64,000 bases of DNA from Firm-04 sp045591925 (GTDB lineage: Bacteria; Bacillota; Clostridia; Oscillospirales; Ruminococcaceae), in the NCBI GenBank assembly GCA_045591925.1, contig JAZNTW010000001.1, forward strand, positions 124,001 to 188,000, in the 5' to 3' direction. A program made the position numbers and the translations under genes. Below the pieces are notes generated by a model that saw nothing but the letters and a program-made list of their open reading frames with translations, had not been told where the DNA came from and made no database searches. Position 1 is the stretch's first letter. Every line of letters begins with the position of its first letter. Positions 43,648 to 52,951 of this stretch are shown here, piece by piece.

Positions 43648-45747
43648 TTACTGTACGCGGACGGTTTCCATTGCCTGTGCATTGGGACCGTTTGCGCTGA
43701 AGCTGTTCATGGCAAACAGCAGGTCGGTGATGCCCTGCTCGCGCATGAAGTTAATCGCATTGAGATTGAAATACCGCATATCCATGACGTAAATCGTCTC
43801 AAAGGACGAAGTGAGGAACGGCACCAATGCGTTGCCGTAGCTATCCTTGATGATGCAAAGCCGTCTGCCGTTTGGCATCTCTGTGTCAACCTTGACAATA
43901 TGGTCGTCACCTGCCATATAGGTCATATACCAGCTTACAGGCGCGGTGTTGTCGATGTTCATGAACAGACTGCCCTGGTACGGCGAAGCAAAGCTGCGGT
44001 TATAATATGTCGTGACATAGTTTGCTTTCGGTACATACCAGAAGAATTCTTCCGGATTCTCCTTGAGGATGATGTTATTGGAATAGCCGTAGAGCGTACC
44101 GACATAGCCCTCCTTGGAGTTCCGTTCATACTCGTCCAGCCGTGCGAACGGTACGCGCGCGACTGCGGAGAATTCTTCGGCAGCATAGAACGCACCGAGC
44201 GATGACCAGTGGTGGTCTGTACGCATAAAGATTGTCTCATCCTTATGCTTTTCAAGTGCGCCGTATACATCAACCGGCTTGACACCGTTGAGACAAGCGT
44301 TGATATGGTCGATATTTGCCTTTTCACTTGTGATCAGATGCTGGAATTCATCCGGCGTGTAGTAGGAGCAGACGGTCGGTATGACCATCGAATACATCGT
44401 GACATCCGGAAGATCTGCCTGATAGCGATTGAGGATGTTGGCATAATTTTCGCCCATCGTTTCCCAACCACCGAACAGCATAATGCCGCGATTATCGACA
44501 ATTAAGATATTATTGCTCAGCTCGCCGCCGCGTTCTTCTTCGACAGGCGCTTCTTCCGCTGTGGTCGTCGTCGTTTCAGAAATCGTAGTGAGAATGCCGC
44601 CGCTTAGTTCGGATGCAGTTGTTTGCTGTGTGGTTGTTGTGGTTACGGCGGTGGTGGTTTCGGTTGCATTGGGCTGTTTTGCCGGTACATTGCCGATGAT
44701 GACAGCACTGCCGCTGAGTCCGAACGATCTGCGGAAATTCTGAATCCAGCCTTTGAGTGTTGAACGGAATGGAACCGTGTCATTATAATATTCCGCAATA
44801 CCGCCGGTTAAGCTGCCATCCAGATAGTTTTCAACGGAAAATTCCGGCATCGTAGCGAGCGTTCGGTTTTCTTCCATGGAAACAGTTGGACGTTCCAGAA
44901 CGAGCATACCAATGGCGATGCCGAATAGCAGCACCAGATTGAGCGCGATATTCCACCGGGCAAAGGTGCGTTCTGTACGGCGCGTCGTGTCGGCGGCACG
45001 GATGCTGCCTGATTTTTTATTCCATGCACGATCGAATTTTCGTTTCATTTTGCGGACGTCGGCTTTTGCGTCCTCTGTTTGCTGCTGATACAGCTTTGCA
45101 GCCTCAACATCGCTCATGGTCGGCTGCTTTGCGGTCAGACGGCGCAGCTCGCGAATGACCTTTTCCTCGTTTTGGCGTTGTTCGAGTTGAAGGACGGGTT
45201 CTTCCGGTGCAGCAGCTTCTTCCGGCTCGGATATTGCAGATTGTGTATCCGGCGGCGTGACAGTCTGCGCGGGAGCAGGATCAGATACCGGCGGTTCCGG
45301 CTCTGATGGTTTGTCATCCGGTTCGGATTTTTGCTTTGTGACCTCCGCGACAATCTGGTTAACGAGCGCGTCTGTAACCGGTGATTTTGGCTTGCTGCTC
45401 GAAGAAGCGAGCAGCGCGTCAATGATATCATCGGGGTTTTGCGTTGGTTTTGATTCTTCCGGCTTTGCGATTTCATCCAGCCAACCGAATTTTCCGGTTG
45501 AATTGGAGACCGGTACCGGAGCTGTTTTGTTATGCAGCGGCGCTTTTGGCGGAACCGGTTCTGCCTGTTCGAGAATCTGGCTGACCGTTTTATGCGCGTG
45601 TTCCTTGTCTTTATCTTCGAGAACGGCAGCTTCACGCCGAATTGCCCGAGCTTGTGCGATTGCGGTACGCCGGTCGAGCTTTTGTTCTTCCTGCGGTGCA
45701 GGGACAGTCGTTTCTTTGATTTCTTCCGACGGATCGTGATTCGGCAT
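43648..45747 (-). CDS. DHHW-family (AlgX/AlgJ/DltD-like) surface-polymer acylation protein
   Basis: A 699-residue protein. Residues 1-265 are a hydrophilic cytoplasmic region rich in Pro, Glu, Lys and Gln; a transmembrane helix follows at about 267-286. The external part has a Thr-rich linker (about 360-400) and an SGNH-like domain with RTDHHWS (Asp-His-His at 511-513) and KDSYGNALVPF (Ser636). These are the catalytic motifs of AlgJ/AlgX-type acetylesterase/transferases. It is paired with the MBOAT protein upstream and an ACP downstream. The long cytoplasmic tail is unusual for the family. Confidence 0.85.
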   Translation of the reverse strand: MPNHDPSEEIKETTVPAPQEEQKLDRRTAIAQARAIRREAAVLEDKDKEHAHKTVSQILEQAEPVPPKAPLHNKTAPVPVSNSTGKFGWLDEIAKPEESKPTQNPDDIIDALLASSSSKPKSPVTDALVNQIVAEVTKQKSEPDDKPSEPEPPVSDPAPAQTVTPPDTQSAISEPEEAAAPEEPVLQLEQRQNEEKVIRELRRLTAKQPTMSDVEAAKLYQQQTEDAKADVRKMKRKFDRAWNKKSGSIRAADTTRRTERTFARWNIALNLVLLFGIAIGMLVLERPTVSMEENRTLATMPEFSVENYLDGSLTGGIAEYYNDTVPFRSTLKGWIQNFRRSFGLSGSAVIIGNVPAKQPNATETTTAVTTTTTQQTTASELSGGILTTISETTTTTAEEAPVEEERGGELSNNILIVDNRGIMLFGGWETMGENYANILNRYQADLPDVTMYSMVIPTVCSYYTPDEFQHLITSEKANIDHINACLNGVKPVDVYGALEKHKDETIFMRTDHHWSSLGAFYAAEEFSAVARVPFARLDEYERNSKEGYVGTLYGYSNNIILKENPEEFFWYVPKANYVTTYYNRSFASPYQGSLFMNIDNTAPVSWYMTYMAGDDHIVKVDTEMPNGRRLCIIKDSYGNALVPFLTSSFETIYVMDMRYFNLNAINFMREQGITDLLFAMNSFSANGPNAQAMETVRVQ

Positions 45748-45801
45748 CGCAAACGCTCCTTTCTTTGTTTGTTCGATTGATTTTATGGGATTCCTGCGGC
45801 T

Positions 45802-47214
45802 TTAGAAGCGGAAATACAGGAACGGATTGTTCGTTGCGTCAACAAGGAAAATGCTGCTGACGACAAGCAATGCGGCATTGCTGATAATCTGGAATGTATC
45901 GACAGCGAAAACCGCAGCAGAATAACGCTTTTTCAGTGCCTGCAAGCCATCATAGATCGGGAAGCAGCAGATGACGGCGGCGAGCAGCAGGAACAGATTA
46001 TTCTGAATGGAAAGCTCCAGAACATTGTCAGCCAGCGCGTTGCCGTTGAGTCCGACCAGATTCTTGAAGAAATCGCCCAGTCTGCCGAAATCCTCGAAAT
46101 AGAAGATGCCAAAACCGATGAAAATAATGATTTTGCTGTAAATATGCCGAATCACAAGCGGGATCTTTTTCATGCGTTTTTTGCCGATCAGCTGCTCAAA
46201 CAGGATGAACATACCAAAATACAGACCCCAGATGATGAAGTTCCAGCTTGCGCCGTGCCAAAGACCGGTGCAAAACCAGACGAGGAATAAACCGCCGTAT
46301 TTTCTGCGCTTTCCGAAAATCGGAACATAGAGCAGATAGTCGCGGAAGAATGTGCCGAGCGAAATATGCCAGCGCTGCCAGAATTCGGAAATATCCTTGC
46401 AGAGGAACGGATGACGGAAGTTTTCGTCAAAGTGGAAGCCGAACATTTTTCCCATGCCGATTGCCATATCGGAATAACCCGAAAAATCAAAGTAAATGTG
46501 CATGGCGTAGACAATGACTGCATACCATGTTCCGGCAACGGAGATGGCAGTACCCTCCGTGCCGAAGAATTGATCGACAATGATGGAGAGGTGGTTTGCA
46601 AGAATGACCTTTTTGCCAAGGCCGATCATCAGTCGGGTAAAGCCATCGCTGAAATCTGTCAGTGTCACGCGGCGCGTTTTGATTTCATCCGCAATGGTTG
46701 AATATCGAACAATCGGGCCTGCAATCAACTGCGGAAACATGGAAATATAGAGCAGCAAATGTCCCGGATTTTTCTGAACGTCAATTTTCTCCCAGTAAAG
46801 GTCGATGATATAGGAGAGGATCTGGAAGGTATAGAAGCTGATGCCGATTGGGAGCGTCAGCTGCGGTACGGGCAAATTGACGCCCGGAATCAGATTGAGG
46901 TTTTCGACAATAAAACCGCTGTACTTAAATACGCCGAGCAAGCCGAGATTGAAAATCAGGCTGATAATCATGAAGAATTTTGCGCCGCCGGCTTTCTCAC
47001 GCTTCTGGCATCCGCTGATGCCGAGTCCGAACAGATAATTCATCAGAACGCTGGACAGCATGAGGACAATATAGATCGGCTCACCCCATACATAGAAGAA
47101 AAGGGAAAACAATGTCAGCGTGAAATTTTTGATCTTTAAAGACGGCGAAAGCCCATAGCATAAAAGGCATATGGGCAGAAATAAATATAGAAAATACAGG
47201 CTTGAAAATACCAT
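45802..47214 (-). CDS. MBOAT-family membrane O-acyltransferase (AlgI/DltB-like)
   Basis: A 470-residue polytopic MBOAT protein. FWQRWHISLGTFFRDYLYVP-type segment (His about 283) and GLWHGASWNFIIWG (catalytic His about 320) are the family signatures. It moves acyl groups across the membrane for addition to a surface polysaccharide, with the DHHW protein as the outside partner. First gene of the MBOAT-DHHW-ACP unit. Start ATG 47214 follows AGGAG; a GTG at 47232 is less likely. Confidence 0.9.
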   Translation of the reverse strand: MVFSSLYFLYLFLPICLLCYGLSPSLKIKNFTLTLFSLFFYVWGEPIYIVLMLSSVLMNYLFGLGISGCQKREKAGGAKFFMIISLIFNLGLLGVFKYSGFIVENLNLIPGVNLPVPQLTLPIGISFYTFQILSYIIDLYWEKIDVQKNPGHLLLYISMFPQLIAGPIVRYSTIADEIKTRRVTLTDFSDGFTRLMIGLGKKVILANHLSIIVDQFFGTEGTAISVAGTWYAVIVYAMHIYFDFSGYSDMAIGMGKMFGFHFDENFRHPFLCKDISEFWQRWHISLGTFFRDYLLYVPIFGKRRKYGGLFLVWFCTGLWHGASWNFIIWGLYFGMFILFEQLIGKKRMKKIPLVIRHIYSKIIIFIGFGIFYFEDFGRLGDFFKNLVGLNGNALADNVLELSIQNNLFLLLAAVICCFPIYDGLQALKKRYSAAVFAVDTFQIISNAALLVVSSIFLVDATNNPFLYFRF

Positions 47215-47329
47215 ATAAAACGCTCCTGACACTCCTGCTTTTGTTCTGAATCACGCAAATTTTCGCACAGAAATTGTATATTTTTCTCTGTGTCGATGCC
47301 ATGTGATACATTATGGCACACTTTTCTTT

Positions 47330-47358
47330 ATTATAGCATAAAACTCCAAAACTTGCAA
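47330..47358 (-). promoter_or_regulatory. Promoter of the MBOAT-DHHW-ACP operon
   Basis: Minus strand -35 TTGCAA (47358-47353), 17-bp spacer ending TGC, -10 TATAAT (47335-47330). Confidence 0.8.
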
Positions 47359-47423
47359 TAGTTTTTTTGATTTTTGCGTTTTTTTCGGGCGCGTAATGCG
47401 GGCTGTACGCGGAGGGAGTGAAT

Positions 47424-47460
47424 GAAAAAAACGCGGCCGCAAAAGCTGCAGCCGCGATGC
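47424..47460 (-). terminator. Terminator of the M48 peptidase gene
   Basis: Minus strand stem CGCGGCTGC / GCGGCCGCG with loop AGCTTTT, followed by TTTTTTTCATT. Confidence 0.85.
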
Positions 47461-47465
47461 GTTGT

Positions 47466-48989
47466 TTAGTACAATTCTCCGGAGCCATGCCACTGAATCA
47501 GCGCGCGTATGCGCTTCGGCATAGTCGGGTGCGTAGAAAGCAAATTGAGAAGCCAGAGGAAAAATCCGTGATCGTTCATTGTCGTGTTCACGTAATCCTG
47601 AACGTCAATCATCGGATACAGATGTCGGTCAACCATCAGCACCATGATTGCACGAACACCGTCATAATTGGTCAGACGCTGTGCAAGACGGTCACAGCTG
47701 AATTCACGTGCACGGGATGCGATCTGCCCAAAGATCGGTGCGCTTGATGAAAACAGAATCGGGAGATTGTAATGCAGCGTCGCATGACCGTAGTAAATAT
47801 GAGAAATTTCATGTGCGATGATGAACGCGAGCGCATTCATATCCTTATGCTCACGATAAGCAACTTCAAAGACTTCTGTATTGATAAGGATGTACTGTCT
47901 GCCAAAGATGAAGCTGGAAAACGCATTGAGCACACCGTTTTGCTGAACGATGTACGCTTCCGGTACGCGCTTCATGCCGAGTCGATAGGCATAGGAATGA
48001 ATGAGGGAATAAATTTCGGGGAAATTATTCTGCGTGATTTTAACGCTGGCTGCCTTGACGGACGCAAAATTCAGATACAGCGTAAGAAACAGGGAAATAA
48101 TCGTCGCAATACCGTAGAAGAACAGCGTGACTCCACTGGGCATTTCTTTCACGAAAGAGTCAACATATTCAGACTGTTCCCGTTCTTTTTCACGCTGCTT
48201 CTTGCGTTCTTCTCTTTCTTTTTCCTCTTTGGATTTTTCATCGTCCGCGTCGGTTTCGGAATCCGATGCTTCCTCAGAATCTGTTTCGGAATCTGTCTGC
48301 GCGGATAACGTATCCGTAAGCAAATAGCTGGTGAGATCCTGCATATCCGTCTTGTAATCATTGAAGCTCGTGATGAAAAGAATCAAAACCGCTAGAATGA
48401 TCAGCACATTCAGCTCGATCAAGCGGCGATACCAACGGCGTTCGTGGCTATGACGATAGCTATAGGCCTCCGCTTTGGAAATAGGCGGCAGTGCCATAAT
48501 GCGCTCATAATCCGAAGCGTAGACAACCGGCTCCTTGGGTGGTGTCGGACCGCCATATTGCGGCGGCGTAACCGGCTGACCGGCGATATCGGGCTGTCGG
48601 AACCCATCCGCAGGCGCTTGATTGGGAATGGTCGGCATCGGAGGCGGAAGTGTGGATGCCGGTGGTGGAAGCGTCGGCGCAGACGGTGGGAGAATCGGCG
48701 CAGATGGTGGAAGAATCGGCGTAGGTGGTGGGAACGTAGGGGTCGGAGGTGCAGGAGTCGGCGTCGTAACTGCTGATGATACAGGCGTCGTGGATGGCGC
48801 AGCAGATGGTTGTTCCGGTGCTGCTGCGGGAGTATATGATTTTGGCAGCCGCGGCGGCGGTGTCAGCATGGCTTCCGGCGGCAGCGGCGGTTTTTCATCC
48901 TGCTGCGGAAGATTGGAATCGGGCTGCGGCGAAAAATCCAACGGCTCCATTCCGGGGGTAGGTTGTGTCGAATCAAATTTGTCTTCCAT
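47466..48989 (-). CDS. Membrane-anchored M48-family zinc metallopeptidase with proline-rich N-terminal region
   Basis: A 507-residue protein. The M48 catalytic domain (about 310-505) has HEISH at 393-397 and the third zinc ligand Glu429 in REFSCDR. Residues 1-170 are a Pro-rich disordered region with repeats such as LPPSAPILPPSAPTLPPP. Two hydrophobic helices (about 190-210 and 287-310) frame a highly charged loop (about 230-275, Asp/Glu/Ser then Lys/Arg/Glu). It resembles HtpX-like membrane proteases that degrade misfolded membrane proteins. The true start is 48989, after CAGGAGGAATT. Single-gene unit. Confidence 0.88.
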   Translation of the reverse strand: MEDKFDSTQPTPGMEPLDFSPQPDSNLPQQDEKPPLPPEAMLTPPPRLPKSYTPAAAPEQPSAAPSTTPVSSAVTTPTPAPPTPTFPPPTPILPPSAPILPPSAPTLPPPASTLPPPMPTIPNQAPADGFRQPDIAGQPVTPPQYGGPTPPKEPVVYASDYERIMALPPISKAEAYSYRHSHERRWYRRLIELNVLIILAVLILFITSFNDYKTDMQDLTSYLLTDTLSAQTDSETDSEEASDSETDADDEKSKEEKEREERKKQREKEREQSEYVDSFVKEMPSGVTLFFYGIATIISLFLTLYLNFASVKAASVKITQNNFPEIYSLIHSYAYRLGMKRVPEAYIVQQNGVLNAFSSFIFGRQYILINTEVFEVAYREHKDMNALAFIIAHEISHIYYGHATLHYNLPILFSSSAPIFGQIASRAREFSCDRLAQRLTNYDGVRAIMVLMVDRHLYPMIDVQDYVNTTMNDHGFFLWLLNLLSTHPTMPKRIRALIQWHGSGELY

Positions 48990-49055
48990 AATTCCTCCTG
49001 GATGTACGTAATGTTTGACTGATAGATTTTGTGTGATCGGAATGATCACTCCTAT

Positions 49056-49084
49056 ATCATACCATATAATTCGGTTTTCGTCAA
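49056..49084 (-). promoter_or_regulatory. Promoter of the M48 peptidase gene
   Basis: Minus strand -35 TTGACG (49084-49079), 17-bp spacer ending TGG, -10 TATGAT (49061-49056). Confidence 0.75.
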
Positions 49085-49171
49085 GATATATGCGGCGCTT
49101 TGTCAAATTATGTATGATGTTGTTATTTGCTGCAAGACGTATGCAAGCCTCGGTACATATGGTCATATCAC

Positions 49172-49209
49172 AAAAAAACAAGCCGACCCGGAAGAACCGA
49201 ATCGACTTG
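49172..49209 (-). terminator. Terminator of the hydCBA operon
   Basis: Minus strand 13-bp stem CAAGTCGATTCGG / CCGGGTCGGCTTG (three G-U pairs), loop TTCTT, then seven T. Confidence 0.9.
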
Positions 49210-49222
49210 CTTGATAAAACAA

Positions 49223-50998
49223 TTAGAAATTGATCTTTCTTGCGACATAGCTTGTATGCAGAAGCTCGTGTGCCTTGTGGCTGCCCGGCTCGCCGAGATA
49301 CTCTTTGTAGAGCGTCTGGATTGCAGGGTTATCCTGAGACTTACGAAGATCCATCTGTGCGTCAACACTGTACAGTGCCTTTGCACGCTCTGCACGCAGG
49401 TCTGTGAAGTTGCGGACAGAAGCCGGCTGAATCGGCTGACCGCCGCCGTTTACGCAGCCGCCCGGGCAAGCCATGATCTCGATGAACTGATAATCAGCCT
49501 CACCGGCACGGACTTTTTCCATGAGCTTGCGTGCATTTGCAAGACCGCTTGCGACAGCAACCTTGACGGTCAGACCGCCAACGGTGTAAGCAGCTTCCTT
49601 GATGCCCTCGATGCCGCGGACATCGGTGAACTCCAGCTTATCGTCAGCGAGCTTTTCACCGCTGATCTTTTCAACAGCAAAACGGAGTGCAGCCTCCATA
49701 ACGCCGCCGGTTGCGCCGAAGATCAGAGCACCGCCGGAATAGATGCCGAGCGGATCGTCAAACTTCTCATCCGGCAGGGTGTTGAAGTTGATGCCGGCAC
49801 GCTCGATCATTCTGCCGAGCTCACGGGTTGTGAGAGCGATGTCAACATCCGGATAGCCGGAAGCAGACTGATTATCTCTGCCGCACTCAAATTTCTTTGC
49901 AGTACACGGCATGATGGAAACGGAAACGATATCCTTCGGATCCCAGCCCATCTTCTCTGCGTAGTAGGTCTTGATGATTGCGCCCTGCATCTGCTGCGGG
50001 GACTTGCAGGTGGAAAGATTCGGAATCAGATCCGGGAAGTAGTGCTCGCAGAACTTGATCCAGCCCGGAGAGCAAGAGGTGATCATCGGGAGAACGCCGC
50101 CCTTGGTGACGCGCTCGATCAGCTCAGTGCCTTCCTCAAGGATGGTGAGGTCAGCGCCGTAGTTGGTATCGGTAACAACATCGAAGCCGAGTCTGCGGAG
50201 TGCAGCGACCATTTTACCCTCGACATTGGTGCCGATCGGGTAGCCGAAGCATTCGCCGAGACCTGCACGAACAGACGGTGCTGTCTGAACGACAACGTGC
50301 TTGGTCGGGTCTGCGATTGCACGGAATACATCAGCGGTGTAATCCTTTTCGGAGAGTGCGCCTGTCGGGCAGACGGTGATGCACTGACCGCAGGATACGC
50401 AAGCGGTTTCGCTCAGCGGCTTGTTGAACTGCGAACCGATATTGGTGATGAAGCCACGCTCGTTTGCGCCGATGACGCCAATGTTCTGAGTTACTGCACA
50501 AGCAGCAACGCAGCGACGGCAGAGGATGCACTTATTGTTATCACGATACATATGTGCAGCAGAGTCATCAATCGGATACTCTGTACGCTCGCCCTTGTAG
50601 AAGTCAGCGTCGGTGATGCCGAGATCGTGCGCCAGCTTCTGCAGCTCACAGTTTTTGCTGCGGGAGCAGGAGAGACATTTCATATCGTGGTTGGAGAGCA
50701 GCAGCTCCATTGTCTTTTTGCGAGACTCCAGTACCTTCGGGGAGTTGGTCATAACCTCCATGCCCTCAGATACCGGGTATACGCAGGCAGCGACAAGTCT
50801 TGCCGGTCCGAGGTTCGGGCCACGCATTTCGGCAGCCTCAACCATACAAATACGGCAGGCACCGATCTCATTGATCTCTTTCAGATAGCAGAGCGTCGGG
50901 ATGGTGACGCTTGCTGAACGCGCAGCTTCCAGCACAGTGGAACCCTTCGGGACCTGTACTGCAAAGCCATTGATTTTTACATTTACCATATCACTCAT
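49223..50998 (-). CDS. hydA: [FeFe]-hydrogenase catalytic subunit
   Basis: A 591-residue hydrogenase. The N-terminal [2Fe-2S] domain has Cys37, 48, 51 and 72. A His-Cys3 [4Fe-4S] motif follows (HDMKCLSCSRSKNC), then two [4Fe-4S] ferredoxin motifs (CILCRRCVAAC and CVSCGQCITVC). The H-cluster motifs are complete: TSCSPGW (L1), MPCTAKKFE (L2) and MACPGGCVNGGGQP (L3). It makes or oxidises H2. With HydB and HydC it forms the trimeric NAD- and ferredoxin-linked, probably electron-bifurcating enzyme used to dispose of fermentation electrons. AGGAGG lies 8 bp before the start. Confidence 0.96.
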   Translation of the reverse strand: MSDMVNVKINGFAVQVPKGSTVLEAARSASVTIPTLCYLKEINEIGACRICMVEAAEMRGPNLGPARLVAACVYPVSEGMEVMTNSPKVLESRKKTMELLLSNHDMKCLSCSRSKNCELQKLAHDLGITDADFYKGERTEYPIDDSAAHMYRDNNKCILCRRCVAACAVTQNIGVIGANERGFITNIGSQFNKPLSETACVSCGQCITVCPTGALSEKDYTADVFRAIADPTKHVVVQTAPSVRAGLGECFGYPIGTNVEGKMVAALRRLGFDVVTDTNYGADLTILEEGTELIERVTKGGVLPMITSCSPGWIKFCEHYFPDLIPNLSTCKSPQQMQGAIIKTYYAEKMGWDPKDIVSVSIMPCTAKKFECGRDNQSASGYPDVDIALTTRELGRMIERAGINFNTLPDEKFDDPLGIYSGGALIFGATGGVMEAALRFAVEKISGEKLADDKLEFTDVRGIEGIKEAAYTVGGLTVKVAVASGLANARKLMEKVRAGEADYQFIEIMACPGGCVNGGGQPIQPASVRNFTDLRAERAKALYSVDAQMDLRKSQDNPAIQTLYKEYLGEPGSHKAHELLHTSYVARKINF

Positions 50999-51013
50999 GT
51001 CCTGAAGCCTCCT

Positions 51014-52921
51014 TTACTGCTTGCTGATTGCCTTGAACTTACACTTCTCGACGCAGGCGCCGCACTTCACGCACTTCGAGCTGTCGATTGCGAACGAAGC
51101 GAGCTTATGACCCTCTGCGATATAGTTAGTTCTTTCAATCGCGTTTGCAGGGCACTGCTTTGCACACATACCGCAGCCGATACAGGTATCCTGATCAATG
51201 ACGAAGTTGAGCAGGGACTTGCAGACGCCTGCCGGACACTTCTTGTCAACGATATGTGCAATATATTCATCGCGGAAGAAGCGGAGGGTAGAAAGCACCG
51301 GATTCGGCGCAGTCTGACCAAGACCGCAGAGGGAGTTTGCCTTGATGTACTGACAGAGCTCCTCGAGCTTGTCCAGATCGGAAAGCTCACCGTTTCCGCT
51401 GGTGATCTTATCGAGAATCTCGTAGAGACGCTTGGTACCGATACGGCACGGTGTACACTTACCGCAGGACTCGTCCATTGTGAACTGCAGGAAGAACTTT
51501 GCGATATCGACCATGCAGTTATCCTCATCGAGAACGATGAGACCGCCGGAGCCGATCATGCAGCCGATGCTTGCAAGGCTATCGTAATCGACATTGATAT
51601 CGTAGTGCTCAGCCGGGATACAACCACCGGAAGGACCACCTGCCTGAGCGGCCTTGAACTTCTTGCCGCCGGGGATGCCGCCGCCGATTTCCTCGATGAT
51701 TTCGCGGAGGGTGGTGCCCATCGGAACTTCAACGAGACCGGTGTTCTTGATCTTACCGCCGAGTGCAAAGACCTTGGTGCCCTTGGAGTTATCCTTACCC
51801 ATGGAAGCATACCACTGTGCTCCATTGAGGATGATCTGCGGTACGTTTGCATAGGTTTCAACGTTATTGAGAATAGTAGGCTTCTGATACAGACCCTTTT
51901 CTGCCGGGAATGGCGGACGCGGACGCGGCTCACCACGGTTGCCCTCGATCGAGGTCATCAGAGCAGTTTCCTCACCGCAGACGAATGCGCCGGCGCCGAG
52001 ACGGAGATCAATATCAAAGTTGAAGCCGGTGCCGAAGATATCAGTACCGAGCATACCCTGCTCTCTTGCCTGCTCGATTGCAATGCGGAGTCTCTGAACA
52101 GCGATCGGATACTCTGCACGGACATAGATATAGCCCTGCTGTGCGCCGATTGCGTAGCCAGCGATGGTCATTGCTTCGAGTACAACGTGCGGGTCGCCCT
52201 CGAGAACGGAACGGTCCATGAATGCACCGGGGTCGCCCTCGTCAGCATTACAGCAGACATATTTGATGTCAGCATCCGGAACGATGTTGCGAGCGAGCTT
52301 CCACTTCATACCGGTCGGGAAGCCGCCGCCGCCTCTGCCGCGCAGACCGGAATCCAGGATCTCCTGAATAACAGCCTCAGGAGTCATCTCGGTGAGAACC
52401 TTGTGGAGTGCCACATAGCCGTCTCTGCCGATGTACTCATTGATATCTTCCGGATTGATCAGACCACAGTTGCGGAGTGCAACACGGTGCTGCTTTGCGT
52501 AGAATGTTGTTTCGTTGAGGGACTTGATTTCATCAGAGCCCTCTGTAACGGTTTCATCGTAGAGGAATTCCTTGATCGGCTTACCGCCAATGAGGTGCTC
52601 ATCGACGATACGAGAAACCATTTCGATTGTGATATGCGTATAGAAAGAGCCTTCCGGATACACGATCATGATCGGACCGCGCTCACAAAGACCGAAGCAG
52701 CCGGTACGAACGACAAAGATTTCATTGTCGATGCCTTTTTCCTTCAGAGTCTTTTCCAGCTCATCTGCGATCTTCATGGAACCGGAAGAAGTACAACCGG
52801 TACCGCCGCAAATCAGGACATGCTTTCTGTACTTCGCGCCATCTGCCTCCTGATCGAGACGGAGTGCGATTTCCTTACGCATTTCCTCCTTGATTGCAGT
52901 GAGTTCCTGCAAAGTTTTCAT
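51014..52921 (-). CDS. hydB: NADH-binding hydrogenase subunit (NuoF-like)
   Basis: A 635-residue flavoprotein. A thioredoxin-like [2Fe-2S] N-terminal domain (Cys38, 43, 75, 79) is followed by the NuoF-type FMN/NADH domain (GLRGRGGGGFPTGMKW). Then comes the ESCGKCTPCRIG [4Fe-4S] motif and a C-terminal 2x[4Fe-4S] ferredoxin domain (CIGCGMCAKQCP, CVKCGACVEKC). It passes electrons between NADH and HydA. It lies 15 bp upstream of hydA and 30 bp downstream of hydC. Confidence 0.95.
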   Translation of the reverse strand: MKTLQELTAIKEEMRKEIALRLDQEADGAKYRKHVLICGGTGCTSSGSMKIADELEKTLKEKGIDNEIFVVRTGCFGLCERGPIMIVYPEGSFYTHITIEMVSRIVDEHLIGGKPIKEFLYDETVTEGSDEIKSLNETTFYAKQHRVALRNCGLINPEDINEYIGRDGYVALHKVLTEMTPEAVIQEILDSGLRGRGGGGFPTGMKWKLARNIVPDADIKYVCCNADEGDPGAFMDRSVLEGDPHVVLEAMTIAGYAIGAQQGYIYVRAEYPIAVQRLRIAIEQAREQGMLGTDIFGTGFNFDIDLRLGAGAFVCGEETALMTSIEGNRGEPRPRPPFPAEKGLYQKPTILNNVETYANVPQIILNGAQWYASMGKDNSKGTKVFALGGKIKNTGLVEVPMGTTLREIIEEIGGGIPGGKKFKAAQAGGPSGGCIPAEHYDINVDYDSLASIGCMIGSGGLIVLDEDNCMVDIAKFFLQFTMDESCGKCTPCRIGTKRLYEILDKITSGNGELSDLDKLEELCQYIKANSLCGLGQTAPNPVLSTLRFFRDEYIAHIVDKKCPAGVCKSLLNFVIDQDTCIGCGMCAKQCPANAIERTNYIAEGHKLASFAIDSSKCVKCGACVEKCKFKAISKQ

Positions 52922-52951
52922 AGTAAACCTCCTAATTTACAGTTCCCGATG

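Noticed and set aside
49127..50917. Long plus-strand open frame (596 codons) opposite hydA
   Set aside because: Shadow of hydA; no family motifs, starts inside the operon terminator region.
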